From Crassaminicella profunda (GTDB taxonomy: Bacteria > Bacillota > Clostridia > Peptostreptococcales > Thermotaleaceae), in NCBI RefSeq assembly GCF_019884785.1, contig NZ_CP082326.1:923355-987354 (forward strand): a DNA stretch of 64,000 nt. The letters are read 5' to 3'. Below the pieces are notes generated by a model. That model was not told the origin of the DNA. It saw only the letters and a program-made list of their open reading frames with translations, and made no database searches. The position numbers were made by a program, and so were the translations under genes. Of this stretch, positions 31,478-41,332 are shown piece after piece; within the stretch, counting starts at the first letter, position 1; each line of letters starts with the position of its first letter.

Positions 31478-32304
31478 TGAAAAGTAAAAAGAGAAATAAA
31501 ACATTTGTGCTGATTATTAGTATTTTACTTGGGATTTTGTTTTTATCACCCTTTTATATTATATTAAGTAATTCTTTTAAAACGCAAAAAGGAATTTTCT
31601 TAAATGTAATGAGCCTTCCCTTTGGTGATTTTTTTACTTCAAATAATTATATTGAAGCTTTTAGGGAACTTGATTTTATCCATTCGTTTTTAAATTCATT
31701 GTTTATTACAGTATCTAGTACAATCATTATTGTCATATTTGCTTCAATGGCAGCATGGATGCTTGTTCGAACAAAAACAAGATTTAGTTCATTTTTATTT
31801 TTCGTATTTGCAGCAGCCATGTTGATTCCTTTTCAATCTGTTATGTTACCTCTTGTAAATATTATGGGGAAATTAGGACTTTTAAATCCTGTGGGGCTTG
31901 TATTTATGTACCTTGGATTTGGATCTAGTTTATCTATTATATTATACCATGGATTTATTAAGAATATTCCAAAGGAATTAGAAGAGGCTGCAGTCATTGA
32001 TGGTTGTAATAAATTTCAAGTGTTTTGGTATATCATATTTCCACTATTAAAACCTATAACTGTAACGGTGAGTATATTAAATACTATGTGGATATGGAAT
32101 GACTTTTTACTTCCTCAATTAGTCATTAACAAACCTGAGTGGCATACCATTCCACTAAAGATGTTTTACTTTTTCGGCCAACATTCAAAGCAATGGCATT
32201 TGGCATTAGCAGGACTTGTAATAGCAATGATTCCTATCATTATATTCTACTTTATAGCCCAAAAACATATTATCAAAGGGGTTACACAAGGTTCCATAAA
32301 ATAG
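31477..32304 (+). CDS. CUT1 sugar ABC permease, MalG-like
   Basis: 275 aa with six helices. The EAA motif is EEAAVIDGCNKFQVFWYIIFPLLKP, and the N-terminal LFLSPFYIILSNSFK and C-terminal HIIKGVTQGSIK are classic for MalG-type subunits. It overlaps the previous gene at ATGA. It is partner to the MalF-like permease. Confidence 0.93.
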   Translation: MKSKKRNKTFVLIISILLGILFLSPFYIILSNSFKTQKGIFLNVMSLPFGDFFTSNNYIEAFRELDFIHSFLNSLFITVSSTIIIVIFASMAAWMLVRTKTRFSSFLFFVFAAAMLIPFQSVMLPLVNIMGKLGLLNPVGLVFMYLGFGSSLSIILYHGFIKNIPKELEEAAVIDGCNKFQVFWYIIFPLLKPITVTVSILNTMWIWNDFLLPQLVINKPEWHTIPLKMFYFFGQHSKQWHLALAGLVIAMIPIIIFYFIAQKHIIKGVTQGSIK

Positions 32305-32320
32305 GATGAGGAGAGATAAC

Positions 32321-34471
32321 GTGACTATATATGAAATCAATAAAGATGTAATAAAATATAGATTTGGAAATCCCATATGTACCCATGCAGTTATGAAGGA
32401 TGGTATTGAAAAAAAAGAGAAAGATCTACCATTTTTTCAACTAGAACAAGGAGAAACCATTCAGCTTCGTTATAAGATGAAGGTTGATGATATAGTACTA
32501 GGACTAGGAGAGAATCAAAGAGGCATGAACAAAAGAGGAGGGATCTATGAATCCTTTTGCTCAGATGACCCACTGCATACATCAGATAAAAAATCCTTAT
32601 ATGGTGCACACAATTTTTTGATGATTGAGGGAACGGAGAAATTTGGGGTTTTCATTGATCATCCTGGGAAGATAATCTTTGACGTGGGATTTACCCATAA
32701 GGATTATTTAGAAATTCGTATAGATGATCATGATGTAGATATTTATATGATTAAGGGCAACAATCTTAGAAAAATTGTAAAGAACTTTTTAAATCTTACT
32801 GGGGACGGGTATGTACCTCCTAAATGGGCCTTTGGATATCAGCAGTGTAGATGGAGTTATAAAGATGCTAATGAGGTAGAAAAAATTGCAGATCTATTTT
32901 TTAAAAATGATATTCCATGTGATGCTATTTATTTAGATATAGATTATATGGAAGACTTCAAAGACTTTACTATTAGTGAAGAGCGGTTTCCGAATTTTAA
33001 AAGCTTTGTAGAAAAGATGAAACAAAAAGGCTTTCGATTAATTCCTATTATTGATGCAGGGGTAAAAATTGAAAAAGATTATGATGTTTATGAAGAGGGT
33101 GTAAAAAACAAGTACTTTTGTGTAGATGAAAATGAAAAGCCTTTTGTGGCTGCAGTTTGGCCAGGAAGAGTACATTTTCCTGACTTTTTAAATCCTGATG
33201 TGAGACGTTGGTTTGGATTAAAGTATAAAAATTTAATTGATTGTGGTATTGAAGGTTTTTGGAATGATATGAATGAACCGGCAATTTTTTATACGGATCA
33301 AGGACTAAAAAAAGCAATAAAGCATGCAAAGGAATCAGAAAATGAGAATTTAGATATCTATACATTTTTTAGTCTGAAGGATACGTTTGTGAATCTATCT
33401 AATAATATAGAGGATTATAAGAGTTTTTATCATAGGCTGGATGGAGAACTTGTGAGTCACCATAAGGTGCATAATCTATATGGTTATAACATGACAAGAG
33501 CTGCAGCAGAAGGCTTTAGGGAGATTGATCCAAATAAAAGATTTTTATTATTCTCAAGATCATCCTATATAGGTATGCATCGCTACTCTGGTATATGGAC
33601 TGGAGACAATCATTCTTGGTGGGAGCATATACTTCTAAATATAAAGATGATGCCGTCCTTAAATATGTGTGGATTTTTATATAGTGGTGCAGATACAGGT
33701 GGATTTAATGGAGATGCAAATGCTGAGTTAATCATAAGATGGAGTCAATTTAGTTTGTTTACGCCACTTTTTAGAAATCATTCAGCAATGGGAACAAGAT
33801 CTCAAGAGCCATTTGCATTTGATGAAGAGAGTAAAAATATTATAAAAAATACAATAAAATTAAGATATGCACTGATTCCTTATATTTATTCTGAATATAT
33901 GAAGGCTGTTATCAATAAGGACATTTATTTTTCACCCTTATCTTTTGAATATGATGATGAAATGTCAAAGCGGGTAGAAAATCAACTTTTAGTGGGAGAT
34001 TCTATAATGATTACACCTATCTATGAAGAAAATGCAAAGGGGCGAAATGTTTATCTTCCAGAGGATATGCTTTTATGGAAGGTAGAGAATTACAATGATA
34101 GAAACTATCAGGTACTAAAGAAAGGACATATGTATTTGGATGTTGACTTTAGGGAGATACCTATATTTATAAGAAAAAATAAGATGCTGGTTTTAGGAAA
34201 AAGTGCTAATAATGTAGAAAGTATTGAGAATGATGAATTACATGTAATTGCCTTTGTGACAGATCAAGCAAAATACAGCTATTACGATGATGATGGAAAA
34301 AGCTATGATTATAAAGAAGGAAAATATAGTGAAATAGTCATTGAAATTGAGAAAAAAAATGAAGAATATCATATAAAAATTGATCCTAGAGGAAATAAAA
34401 AGGTTGAAAAATTACATTTTGAGATAATCGATAGGGAAGGAAAGGTTACTAAGAGAACAATCAATCTCTAA
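32321..34471 (+). CDS. glycoside hydrolase family 31 alpha-glucosidase
   Basis: 716 aa from GTG 32321, six bases after GAGGAGAGA; an ATG at 32306 would overlap that site. An N-terminal beta domain precedes the TIM barrel, with WAFGYQQCRWSYKD, DAIYLDIDYME, the nucleophile segment GFWNDMNEPAIF and the acid/base segment TGDNHSWWEH. C-terminal beta domains follow. There is no signal peptide, so the enzyme is cytoplasmic, acting on imported malto-oligosaccharides from the non-reducing end and releasing glucose. GH31 also includes alpha-xylosidases, but the maltodextrin operon context favours alpha-glucosidase. Confidence 0.92.
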   Translation: MTIYEINKDVIKYRFGNPICTHAVMKDGIEKKEKDLPFFQLEQGETIQLRYKMKVDDIVLGLGENQRGMNKRGGIYESFCSDDPLHTSDKKSLYGAHNFLMIEGTEKFGVFIDHPGKIIFDVGFTHKDYLEIRIDDHDVDIYMIKGNNLRKIVKNFLNLTGDGYVPPKWAFGYQQCRWSYKDANEVEKIADLFFKNDIPCDAIYLDIDYMEDFKDFTISEERFPNFKSFVEKMKQKGFRLIPIIDAGVKIEKDYDVYEEGVKNKYFCVDENEKPFVAAVWPGRVHFPDFLNPDVRRWFGLKYKNLIDCGIEGFWNDMNEPAIFYTDQGLKKAIKHAKESENENLDIYTFFSLKDTFVNLSNNIEDYKSFYHRLDGELVSHHKVHNLYGYNMTRAAAEGFREIDPNKRFLLFSRSSYIGMHRYSGIWTGDNHSWWEHILLNIKMMPSLNMCGFLYSGADTGGFNGDANAELIIRWSQFSLFTPLFRNHSAMGTRSQEPFAFDEESKNIIKNTIKLRYALIPYIYSEYMKAVINKDIYFSPLSFEYDDEMSKRVENQLLVGDSIMITPIYEENAKGRNVYLPEDMLLWKVENYNDRNYQVLKKGHMYLDVDFREIPIFIRKNKMLVLGKSANNVESIENDELHVIAFVTDQAKYSYYDDDGKSYDYKEGKYSEIVIEIEKKNEEYHIKIDPRGNKKVEKLHFEIIDREGKVTKRTINL

Positions 34472-34556
34472 ATTTAGGATAGATCAATTAAACATAAAAA
34501 ACTATATTTAGATATTAAAATTATGTGTCTAAACATAGGATATGAGGAGAATGAAT

Positions 34557-36035
34557 ATGATTACAAGAAGCAGTGGCATATTAATGCATATTACCTCGTT
34601 ACCTAGCCCTTATGGTATCGGAACATTTGGAAAAGAAGCCTATGAATTTATAGATTTTTTAGTAAAGAGTGGACAAAAATATTGGCAGCTATTGCCGCTG
34701 GGGTCTACTGGATATGGAGATTCTCCCTACCAATCCTTTTCAGCTTTTGCAGGGAATCCATATTTTATAGATTTTGAATCCTTAGAAAAGGATAGACTTT
34801 TAAAAAAAGAGGATTATGTAGATTTAGATTTTGGAAGGGATAGAGAAAAGGTAGATTTTGAGAAAATATTTAAAAACAAAATGGCTGTTTTAAGAAAAGC
34901 TTTTGAAAATGGGAAAGAAAAATATGAAGAAGATATGAAAGGGTTTAAAGAGGAAAATAAAGATTGGATAAATGATTATGGATTATATATGGCTGTAAAA
35001 AATCAATTTCATTTAAAGCCATGGCAAGAATGGGATGAAGATATTAAGTTAAGAAAAAAAGAAACCATAAAACATTATGAAGAAATATTAAAGAATGAAA
35101 TCAATTATTGGGTATTTTTACAATTTCTATTTTTCAAACAGTGGAAAACTTTAAAAAAATATGCCAATGAAAAAGGGATACGAATTATTGGAGACCTTCC
35201 TATTTATGTAGCGGAAGATAGTGCGGATACATGGGCAAATAGTGAAATATTTTTGTTAGATGAAGAAAAGAAACCTATTAAGGTTGCAGGATGTCCTCCA
35301 GATGCTTTTTCTGTAACGGGACAGCTATGGGGAAACCCAATCTATAGATGGGATTTTTTAGAACAAACAGGTTATGAGTGGTGGATTCACCGGATTAAGG
35401 ATAGTTATAAGCTCTATGATATTTTAAGAATAGATCATTTTAGAGGATTTGAATCCTTCTGGCAAGTTCCTTATGGGGAAGAAACGGCAGAAAATGGGGA
35501 ATGGGTAAAGGGGCCAGGAAATAATCTTTTTTATGCTATTCAAGAAGCATTAGGTGATATTGATATTATTGCGGAAGATTTAGGCTATTTAACCCAAGAG
35601 GTAATAGAGTTTAGAGAAGAAACAGGATATCCTGGTATGAAGGTATTACAATTTGCATTTGATACAAGGGAAGAAAGTGACTATCTACCCCATAATTATG
35701 ATAAAAATTGTATCGTTTATACGGGAACTCATGATAATGATACGGTTTGTGGGTGGTTTGAAAACACGAAAAAAAGTGATGTGAATTTTGCAATTAAATA
35801 TTTAAAATTGAATGAAGAAGAGGGCTATCATTGGGGATTTATAAGAGGTGCATGGAGTTCTGTGGGAAATTTGGCAGTAGCACAGATGCAGGATTTTTTA
35901 GGCTTAGGCAGTGAAGCTAGAATGAACATTCCATCAACAATAGGTGGAAATTGGCAGTGGCGAGTGAAGAAAGAAGATTTAACAGATCAACTAGCTGAAA
36001 AGATTTATAAAATAACAAAGCTATATGGAAGGTAG
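34557..36035 (+). CDS. malQ: 4-alpha-glucanotransferase (amylomaltase, GH77)
   Basis: 492 aa from ATG 34557, seven bases past AGGAG; the ATG at 34542 lies on the binding site. GH77 marks are RSSGILMHITSLPSPYGIGTFG, YWQLLPLGSTGYGDSPYQSFSAFAGNP, GDLPIYVAEDSADTWAN, the catalytic RIDHFRGFESFW, IAEDLGYL and YTGTHDNDT. It transfers glucan segments between maltodextrins, producing glucose and longer chains for the phosphorylase encoded next. Confidence 0.95.
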   Translation: MITRSSGILMHITSLPSPYGIGTFGKEAYEFIDFLVKSGQKYWQLLPLGSTGYGDSPYQSFSAFAGNPYFIDFESLEKDRLLKKEDYVDLDFGRDREKVDFEKIFKNKMAVLRKAFENGKEKYEEDMKGFKEENKDWINDYGLYMAVKNQFHLKPWQEWDEDIKLRKKETIKHYEEILKNEINYWVFLQFLFFKQWKTLKKYANEKGIRIIGDLPIYVAEDSADTWANSEIFLLDEEKKPIKVAGCPPDAFSVTGQLWGNPIYRWDFLEQTGYEWWIHRIKDSYKLYDILRIDHFRGFESFWQVPYGEETAENGEWVKGPGNNLFYAIQEALGDIDIIAEDLGYLTQEVIEFREETGYPGMKVLQFAFDTREESDYLPHNYDKNCIVYTGTHDNDTVCGWFENTKKSDVNFAIKYLKLNEEEGYHWGFIRGAWSSVGNLAVAQMQDFLGLGSEARMNIPSTIGGNWQWRVKKEDLTDQLAEKIYKITKLYGR

Positions 36036-36041
36036 GGAAGG

Positions 36042-38417
36042 ATGTTGGATAGAAAAAAATTTAAGGAAAACATAGAGAGAATTATTAAAATAGATTTTGG
36101 GAAAACATTAAAGCAAGCTAAAGATGATGAAAAATATTATGCCATTTCAAAAGCTATAATGGAAGGTATTGTTGATGATTGGAGCAGGACAGAAAAAGCA
36201 TACGCTAATGGAAAACAAGCTTATTATTTATCTGCAGAATTCTTAATGGGAAGGGCGTTAGGAAACAATCTAATCAATTTAGATATTTATGAAGAAGTTA
36301 AGGAAATTCTAAGTGAAATGAATATAGATATAAATGTAGTTGAAGAAATAGAAGAAGATGCAGGGTTAGGAAATGGAGGACTTGGAAGACTTGCAGCATG
36401 CTTTATGGACTCCTGTGCAACCATGAATTTACCAGTAACTGGTTATGGTATAAGATATAGTCATGGAATTTTCAAACAAAAGTTTGTAGATGGATTTCAA
36501 GTTGAAGAAGGAGACAATTGGCTAAAATATGGAGATCCTTGGTCATTAAGACGAGCTGATGATACAGTAATCATTGAATTTGCTGATGGGACAGTGAAGG
36601 CTGTTCCTTATGATACGCCAATCATAGGATATGGTACAAAAAATATTAACAAACTTAGATTATGGAAAGCTGAACCTATAAAAGATTTTGATTTTGATTT
36701 GTTTAACAGTCAAGAATATGATGAAGCCGTAAAAGAAAAGAATAGAGCAGAGGACATATCAAGGGTACTTTATCCTAATGACTCTAAAAATGAAGGGAAA
36801 ATATTAAGATTGAAGCAGCAGTACTTTTTTGTATCAGCATCTTTAAAAGACATGGTTAAGAGATTTAAAGAGCAATTTGATCATGATTTTGAAAAATTTC
36901 CTGAGTATCATGCCATACAATTAAATGATACCCATCCTGTTGTAGCTATTCCAGAGCTTATGAGAATATTAATAGATGAAGAAGGATTAAGCTGGGAGGA
37001 ATCTTTTAAAATTACAGTGAATACTTTTTCATATACAAACCACACCATATTAGCAGAAGCCCTAGAGCAGTGGTGGAATGGATTTTATAAAGAAATATTA
37101 CCAAGAATTTATGAAATCATTAGAGAAATTGATAGAAGATTTGTCATAGAGCTAAAAGAAAAAAGATATAAGAATGATAAAATCAATCGTATGAGAATTA
37201 TTGATGATAATATGATAAAAATGGCTCATTTAGCTATACATGGAACACACACGACCAATGGGGTTGCAAAGCTTCATACAGAGTTATTAAAGCATCAAGA
37301 GTTAAAAGACTGGTATGAACTTTATCCAAATAGATTTAAAAATAAAACAAATGGTATTACACCAAGAAGATGGGTAAAACTATGTAATAAGGAATTGTCA
37401 GAAATGTTTACAGAATTACTTGGAACAGATGATTGGGTGAATCAGTTAACTATGCTAAAAGAGCTTGAAAAGTATTTAGATGATAGAGCTGTTTTAAAAA
37501 GACTTTTAGCTATTAAAAAGAAAAAGAAAGAAGAATTAGCAGAATATATCCATATCCATGAAGGAATTCAGATCCATCCAGATTCTATATTTGATATTCA
37601 AATAAAGAGACTTCATGAATATAAGAGACAATTATTAAATGCTTTCCATATTTTAGATTTATATTATAGATTAAAAGAAAATCCTCAAATGGATATAGTT
37701 CCTAGAACTTTTATTTTTGGAGCAAAGGCAGCACCAGGCTATTTTAGAGCAAAGGGAATTATAAAGTTTATCAATGAGATGGCCAAACTTGTAAATAGTG
37801 ACACGCAAATTAATGACAAAATCAAGGTTGTATTTGTACAGAATTACAGAGTGTCCTATGCAGAAAAATTATTTCCAGCAGCTGATATTTCTGAGCAAAT
37901 ATCTACAGCAGGAAAAGAAGCATCAGGGACAGGAAATATGAAATTTATGCTCAACGGAACACCTACACTAGGTACTTTTGATGGAGCAAACGTGGAAATC
38001 GTTGATGAAGCAGGAGAAGAAAACAACTTCATATTTGGTGCAAGGGTAGAAGAGATAGAAAAAATGAAGGAAACTTATGACCCAAAAGAATACTATGAAA
38101 AAGTACCAGGGTTAAAAAGAGTTGTAGATACATTAATAGATGGAACTTTTGACGATGGTGGAACAGGAATGTTTGAGGAAATTTATAATTCACTTCTTAT
38201 GGGAGCAAGCTGGCATAAACCAGATAACTATTTCCTATTTAGAGACTTTGAGGATTATAGAGAAATTCATAAAGCGGTCGATAAAGCTTATGGAGACAAG
38301 ATAGGATGGGCGAAAAAATGTTTAATGAATATAGCAAATAGTGGAAAATTCAGTAGTGATCGAACTATAGAAGAATATGCAAAAGAAATTTGGCATATAG
38401 AGACTAGAAAGATATAA
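36042..38417 (+). CDS. glgP: glycogen/maltodextrin phosphorylase
   Basis: 791 aa, normal for GT35. The N-terminus has KAYANGKQAYYLSAEFLMGRAL and EDAGLGNGGLGRLAACFMDS. Midway are QLNDTHPVVAIPELMR and NGITPRRWV. The PLP lysine lies in KEASGTGNMKFMLNG, followed by GTFDGANVEI. It releases glucose-1-phosphate from alpha-1,4 chains. Being the last gene of the maltodextrin operon with malQ, it is likely a maltodextrin phosphorylase (MalP role), though it could also act on stored glycogen. No glg biosynthesis genes are present here. Confidence 0.95.
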   Translation: MLDRKKFKENIERIIKIDFGKTLKQAKDDEKYYAISKAIMEGIVDDWSRTEKAYANGKQAYYLSAEFLMGRALGNNLINLDIYEEVKEILSEMNIDINVVEEIEEDAGLGNGGLGRLAACFMDSCATMNLPVTGYGIRYSHGIFKQKFVDGFQVEEGDNWLKYGDPWSLRRADDTVIIEFADGTVKAVPYDTPIIGYGTKNINKLRLWKAEPIKDFDFDLFNSQEYDEAVKEKNRAEDISRVLYPNDSKNEGKILRLKQQYFFVSASLKDMVKRFKEQFDHDFEKFPEYHAIQLNDTHPVVAIPELMRILIDEEGLSWEESFKITVNTFSYTNHTILAEALEQWWNGFYKEILPRIYEIIREIDRRFVIELKEKRYKNDKINRMRIIDDNMIKMAHLAIHGTHTTNGVAKLHTELLKHQELKDWYELYPNRFKNKTNGITPRRWVKLCNKELSEMFTELLGTDDWVNQLTMLKELEKYLDDRAVLKRLLAIKKKKKEELAEYIHIHEGIQIHPDSIFDIQIKRLHEYKRQLLNAFHILDLYYRLKENPQMDIVPRTFIFGAKAAPGYFRAKGIIKFINEMAKLVNSDTQINDKIKVVFVQNYRVSYAEKLFPAADISEQISTAGKEASGTGNMKFMLNGTPTLGTFDGANVEIVDEAGEENNFIFGARVEEIEKMKETYDPKEYYEKVPGLKRVVDTLIDGTFDDGGTGMFEEIYNSLLMGASWHKPDNYFLFRDFEDYREIHKAVDKAYGDKIGWAKKCLMNIANSGKFSSDRTIEEYAKEIWHIETRKI

Positions 38418-38419
38418 TG

Positions 38420-38457
38420 AAAAACTTCCATAAACATTCATGTTTATGGAAGTTTTT
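38420..38457 (+). terminator. terminator of the maltodextrin operon
   Basis: A perfect 16-bp stem, AAAAACTTCCATAAAC with GTTTATGGAAGTTTTT (loop ATTCAT), gives a final T5. Confidence 0.9.
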
Positions 38458-38643
38458 GTATTTTACAATTATAAATTCAAAAATACAAGGTAAAAAATTA
38501 AAATTAAGGAAATCAATAGAAAATATAGAATTTTATTTTATAATATATATAGATATGTCCTAAAACATCTAAAAAATAAAAAAGAAGAAATTTTAGGATA
38601 TCTGTTTTGTGAAAAAAATTTATTCATTAGAAAGGATGTTATT

Positions 38644-40086
38644 ATGATTGATAAAAAAAGAATATCTGAAATAATTGAGGAGAAGAAAAATATCTTTATA
38701 GAAGTAAATGATAAGATTTGGGAATATGCAGAAACACGGTTTGAAGAATATAAATCTGCAGATCTTTTGTGCAAGGTATTGAAGAATGAAGGTTTTAACG
38801 TTGAAAGAGATATTGCTGACATTACTACTGCTTTTTTAGGAAGTTATGGAAGTGGGAAGCCAGTTGTTGCCATACTAGGTGAATATGATGCTTTATCAGG
38901 GATAAGTCAAAAATGTGGGATTTCTAATAAAGAGAGTCTTATTGATGGAGGAAATGGTCATGGTTGTGGACACAATATATTAGGAGCAGGTGCTCTTGCT
39001 GCAGCAGTAGCTGTTAAAAATTATATGGAAGAAAACAACGTAAAGGGAACTATTCGATATTATGGTTGCCCTGGAGAAGAGGGGGGATCAGGAAAAGCGT
39101 TTATGGCAAGGAATGGTATTTTTGATGATGTGGATATTGCTTTAACGTGGCATCCAATGTCAAATAATGCAATTTTCTCTACCAGTTCTCTTGCAAACTA
39201 TCAAATATATTTTAAATTTCATGGTAGAAGTGCCCATGCAGCAGCTTGTCCTCATTTAGGAAGAAGTGCGTTAGATGCTGTAGAATTAATGAATATAGGT
39301 GCAAATTATCTGAGAGAACATATTATTCCAGAGGCTCGTGTTCATTATGCAGTTACAAATACAGGTGGAAGTTCTCCTAATGTAGTACAACCTGAAGCAG
39401 AAGTATTATATCTTATTCGAGCACCTAAATTAGCACAAGTCCAAGAAATTTATGAAAGGGTATGCAAAATAGCAAAGGGAGCAGCTATGATGACAGAGAC
39501 AGAATGTGAGATACTCTTTGATAAAGCTTGCTCTAACCTTATTCCTAATCATACTCTTGAAAAAATTCTTTATGAAAACTTCAAGGAAGTAGGTGCTCCA
39601 GTGTTTAATGAAGAAGAAAGAAAATTTGCGAAGAAGATAAGAACTACATTATCTGATTCTGATAAAGAGAATGAGATAAAAATGGCCGTTTCCCTTATGG
39701 GAAAAGAAGATAGAGAAATACTAAAAAAATTGAAACAAAAGGATTTATCGGATATACTCTTACCTTATAAACATTTTACTATGACCCTAGCTGGTTCTAC
39801 TGATGTGGGGGATGTTAGTTGGGTGACACCAACGGCTCAAATAATTACAGCATGTAGTGCTTTTGGTACGCCAGCACATTCTTGGCAGACAGTAGCACAG
39901 GGGGCAACGAGTATAGCACATAAAGGAATGATCACCGCAGGAAAAGTTATTGCAATGACTGCTATAGACGTATTGGAAAATCCTGAAATTGCTGAAAAGG
40001 CTAAAGAAGAACTAAGAGAAAAGCTTGACGGAGATACTTATAATTGTCCAATTCCTAAAGGGGTGAAACCTTCAGCAATTAAGTAG
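38644..40086 (+). CDS. M20-family amidohydrolase, AbgB-like (aminobenzoyl-glutamate utilisation type)
   Basis: 480 aa. Metallopeptidase features are AILGEYDAL, GGNGHGCGHNILGAGALAAAV (metal His/Cys), YGCPGEEGGSGKAFM (catalytic Glu pair) and LTWHPMSNNAI, with a dimerisation domain starting near HGRSAHAAACPHLGRSALDAVELM. The long length and the PMSNN pattern fit AbgB rather than hippurate hydrolase. It is cytoplasmic and cleaves an amide bond of an N-acyl or p-aminobenzoyl amino acid. It converges with the D-amino-acid-type cluster on the other strand and could supply it with a substrate, but the link is contextual. Confidence 0.87.
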   Translation: MIDKKRISEIIEEKKNIFIEVNDKIWEYAETRFEEYKSADLLCKVLKNEGFNVERDIADITTAFLGSYGSGKPVVAILGEYDALSGISQKCGISNKESLIDGGNGHGCGHNILGAGALAAAVAVKNYMEENNVKGTIRYYGCPGEEGGSGKAFMARNGIFDDVDIALTWHPMSNNAIFSTSSLANYQIYFKFHGRSAHAAACPHLGRSALDAVELMNIGANYLREHIIPEARVHYAVTNTGGSSPNVVQPEAEVLYLIRAPKLAQVQEIYERVCKIAKGAAMMTETECEILFDKACSNLIPNHTLEKILYENFKEVGAPVFNEEERKFAKKIRTTLSDSDKENEIKMAVSLMGKEDREILKKLKQKDLSDILLPYKHFTMTLAGSTDVGDVSWVTPTAQIITACSAFGTPAHSWQTVAQGATSIAHKGMITAGKVIAMTAIDVLENPEIAEKAKEELREKLDGDTYNCPIPKGVKPSAIK

Positions 40087-40092
40087 GTTTTA

Positions 40093-40139
40093 TTAGAAAA
40101 GGGGCCCTAGATAGTTTTTATCTAAAACTCCTTTTCTAA
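40093..40139. terminator. bidirectional terminator between abgB-like and threonine-synthase-like genes
   Basis: The outer stem TTAGAAAAGG with CCTTTTCTAA encloses a smaller TAGATA/TATCTA hairpin, and a T7 run follows further on (40150). Confidence 0.65.
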
Positions 40140-40200
40140 TAGACTTTATTTTTTTATAATTAGGAATATAACTAGAAAAATTCCATTGATTTTTATTATG

Positions 40201-41319
40201 TTAATCTGCTTTTAAACCAGCTCCACACAAAGGAAGAATTATTTTTTTATCCTTTAGATTATTTGCTTTGGCATAATCAAAAAATCCTGCAAAGGTGGCA
40301 GCTGTAGTAGGTTCTACATAAAATCCTTTCTTTGCTAAGGTTTTTCTTGTTTTAACGATTTTGTCTTCTGGAGCAGTGATAATTTCGCCATTTGTATCTT
40401 TGATAGCTTCTAATATTTGCTTTCCACGTTTTGGCGCTGCAATGGCGATTCCTTCAGCTAAAGTGCCTGTATTTGTAATTTCATCTACAATCTTTTTTCC
40501 TTCGCGAAAGGCTTTGTAAATTGGTGCGCACCCATTAGCTTGAACAGCTATAATTTTAGGCATTTTTTTAATAAGACCTAAAGTGAGCAATTCTTTTAAT
40601 CCATAGTATGCTCCTAAAAGGAGGGTACCATTACCTACAGGAATAACAAGAATATCAGGCATTTCACCATTTAGCTGTTCATAAATTTCATAGACATAAG
40701 TTTTTGTCCCTTGATAGAAAAATGGATTATAAACATGACTGGCATAAAAACCTTCTCCATTTTCTACTGCATGTAAGGCTGCTTTTGCTGTATCTTCTCT
40801 ATTTCCTTTTACAATATGAACTTTTGCACTGTGGGATGAAATCTGCTTAATCTTTTTAGAAGAAGTCCCTTCAGGAACATAAATATCACATGCTATTCCT
40901 GCTCTGCTTGCATAAGCTGCTATGGATGTACCCGCATTACCACTGCTATCTTGAATAACTTTTTTTATTCCAAGTTCCTTAGCTTTAGCTATTAAAACTA
41001 CAGCTCCTCTATCTTTGAAGGATAGAGTAGGCATTGAATAATCTACCTTTACTAGTAAATTAGGATTATGTTGATCAAGAGGGACAATAGGCGTTAAACC
41101 TTCACCCATAGTAAGGTTTTTCCACAAATTAAAATGATCATCAAAAGGAAGAGTTTTTAAATATCTAAATAAGTTCCATTCATTACTTAAAATATCTTCT
41201 TTTGAAAATAGAAAATCAAATTTTTCAAGGTCTAATAACCCTCCACATTCACATCTGAAAACTAGTGTTTTAGGATCATATATCTTTTGGCATTCACTGC
41301 ATATATATTTGACTGACAT
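40201..41319 (-). CDS. threonine synthase-like PLP enzyme
   Basis: 372 aa. The N-terminal zinc ribbon (YICSECQKIYD...FRCECGGLLD) is typical of clostridial and archaeal threonine synthases. The PLP lysine is in TLSFKDRGAVVLIAKAKELG, the phosphate-binding loop is SSGNAGTSIAAYASRAG, and VIPVGNGTLLLGAYYG is present. It is the last gene of a five-gene minus-strand unit without homoserine pathway partners. In this catabolic setting it may instead be a threonine dehydratase-like or diaminopropionate lyase-like member. The family call is firm; the substrate is not. Confidence 0.8.
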   Translation of the reverse strand: MSVKYICSECQKIYDPKTLVFRCECGGLLDLEKFDFLFSKEDILSNEWNLFRYLKTLPFDDHFNLWKNLTMGEGLTPIVPLDQHNPNLLVKVDYSMPTLSFKDRGAVVLIAKAKELGIKKVIQDSSGNAGTSIAAYASRAGIACDIYVPEGTSSKKIKQISSHSAKVHIVKGNREDTAKAALHAVENGEGFYASHVYNPFFYQGTKTYVYEIYEQLNGEMPDILVIPVGNGTLLLGAYYGLKELLTLGLIKKMPKIIAVQANGCAPIYKAFREGKKIVDEITNTGTLAEGIAIAAPKRGKQILEAIKDTNGEIITAPEDKIVKTRKTLAKKGFYVEPTTAATFAGFFDYAKANNLKDKKIILPLCGAGLKAD

Positions 41320-41332
41320 AATATCCCCCTCC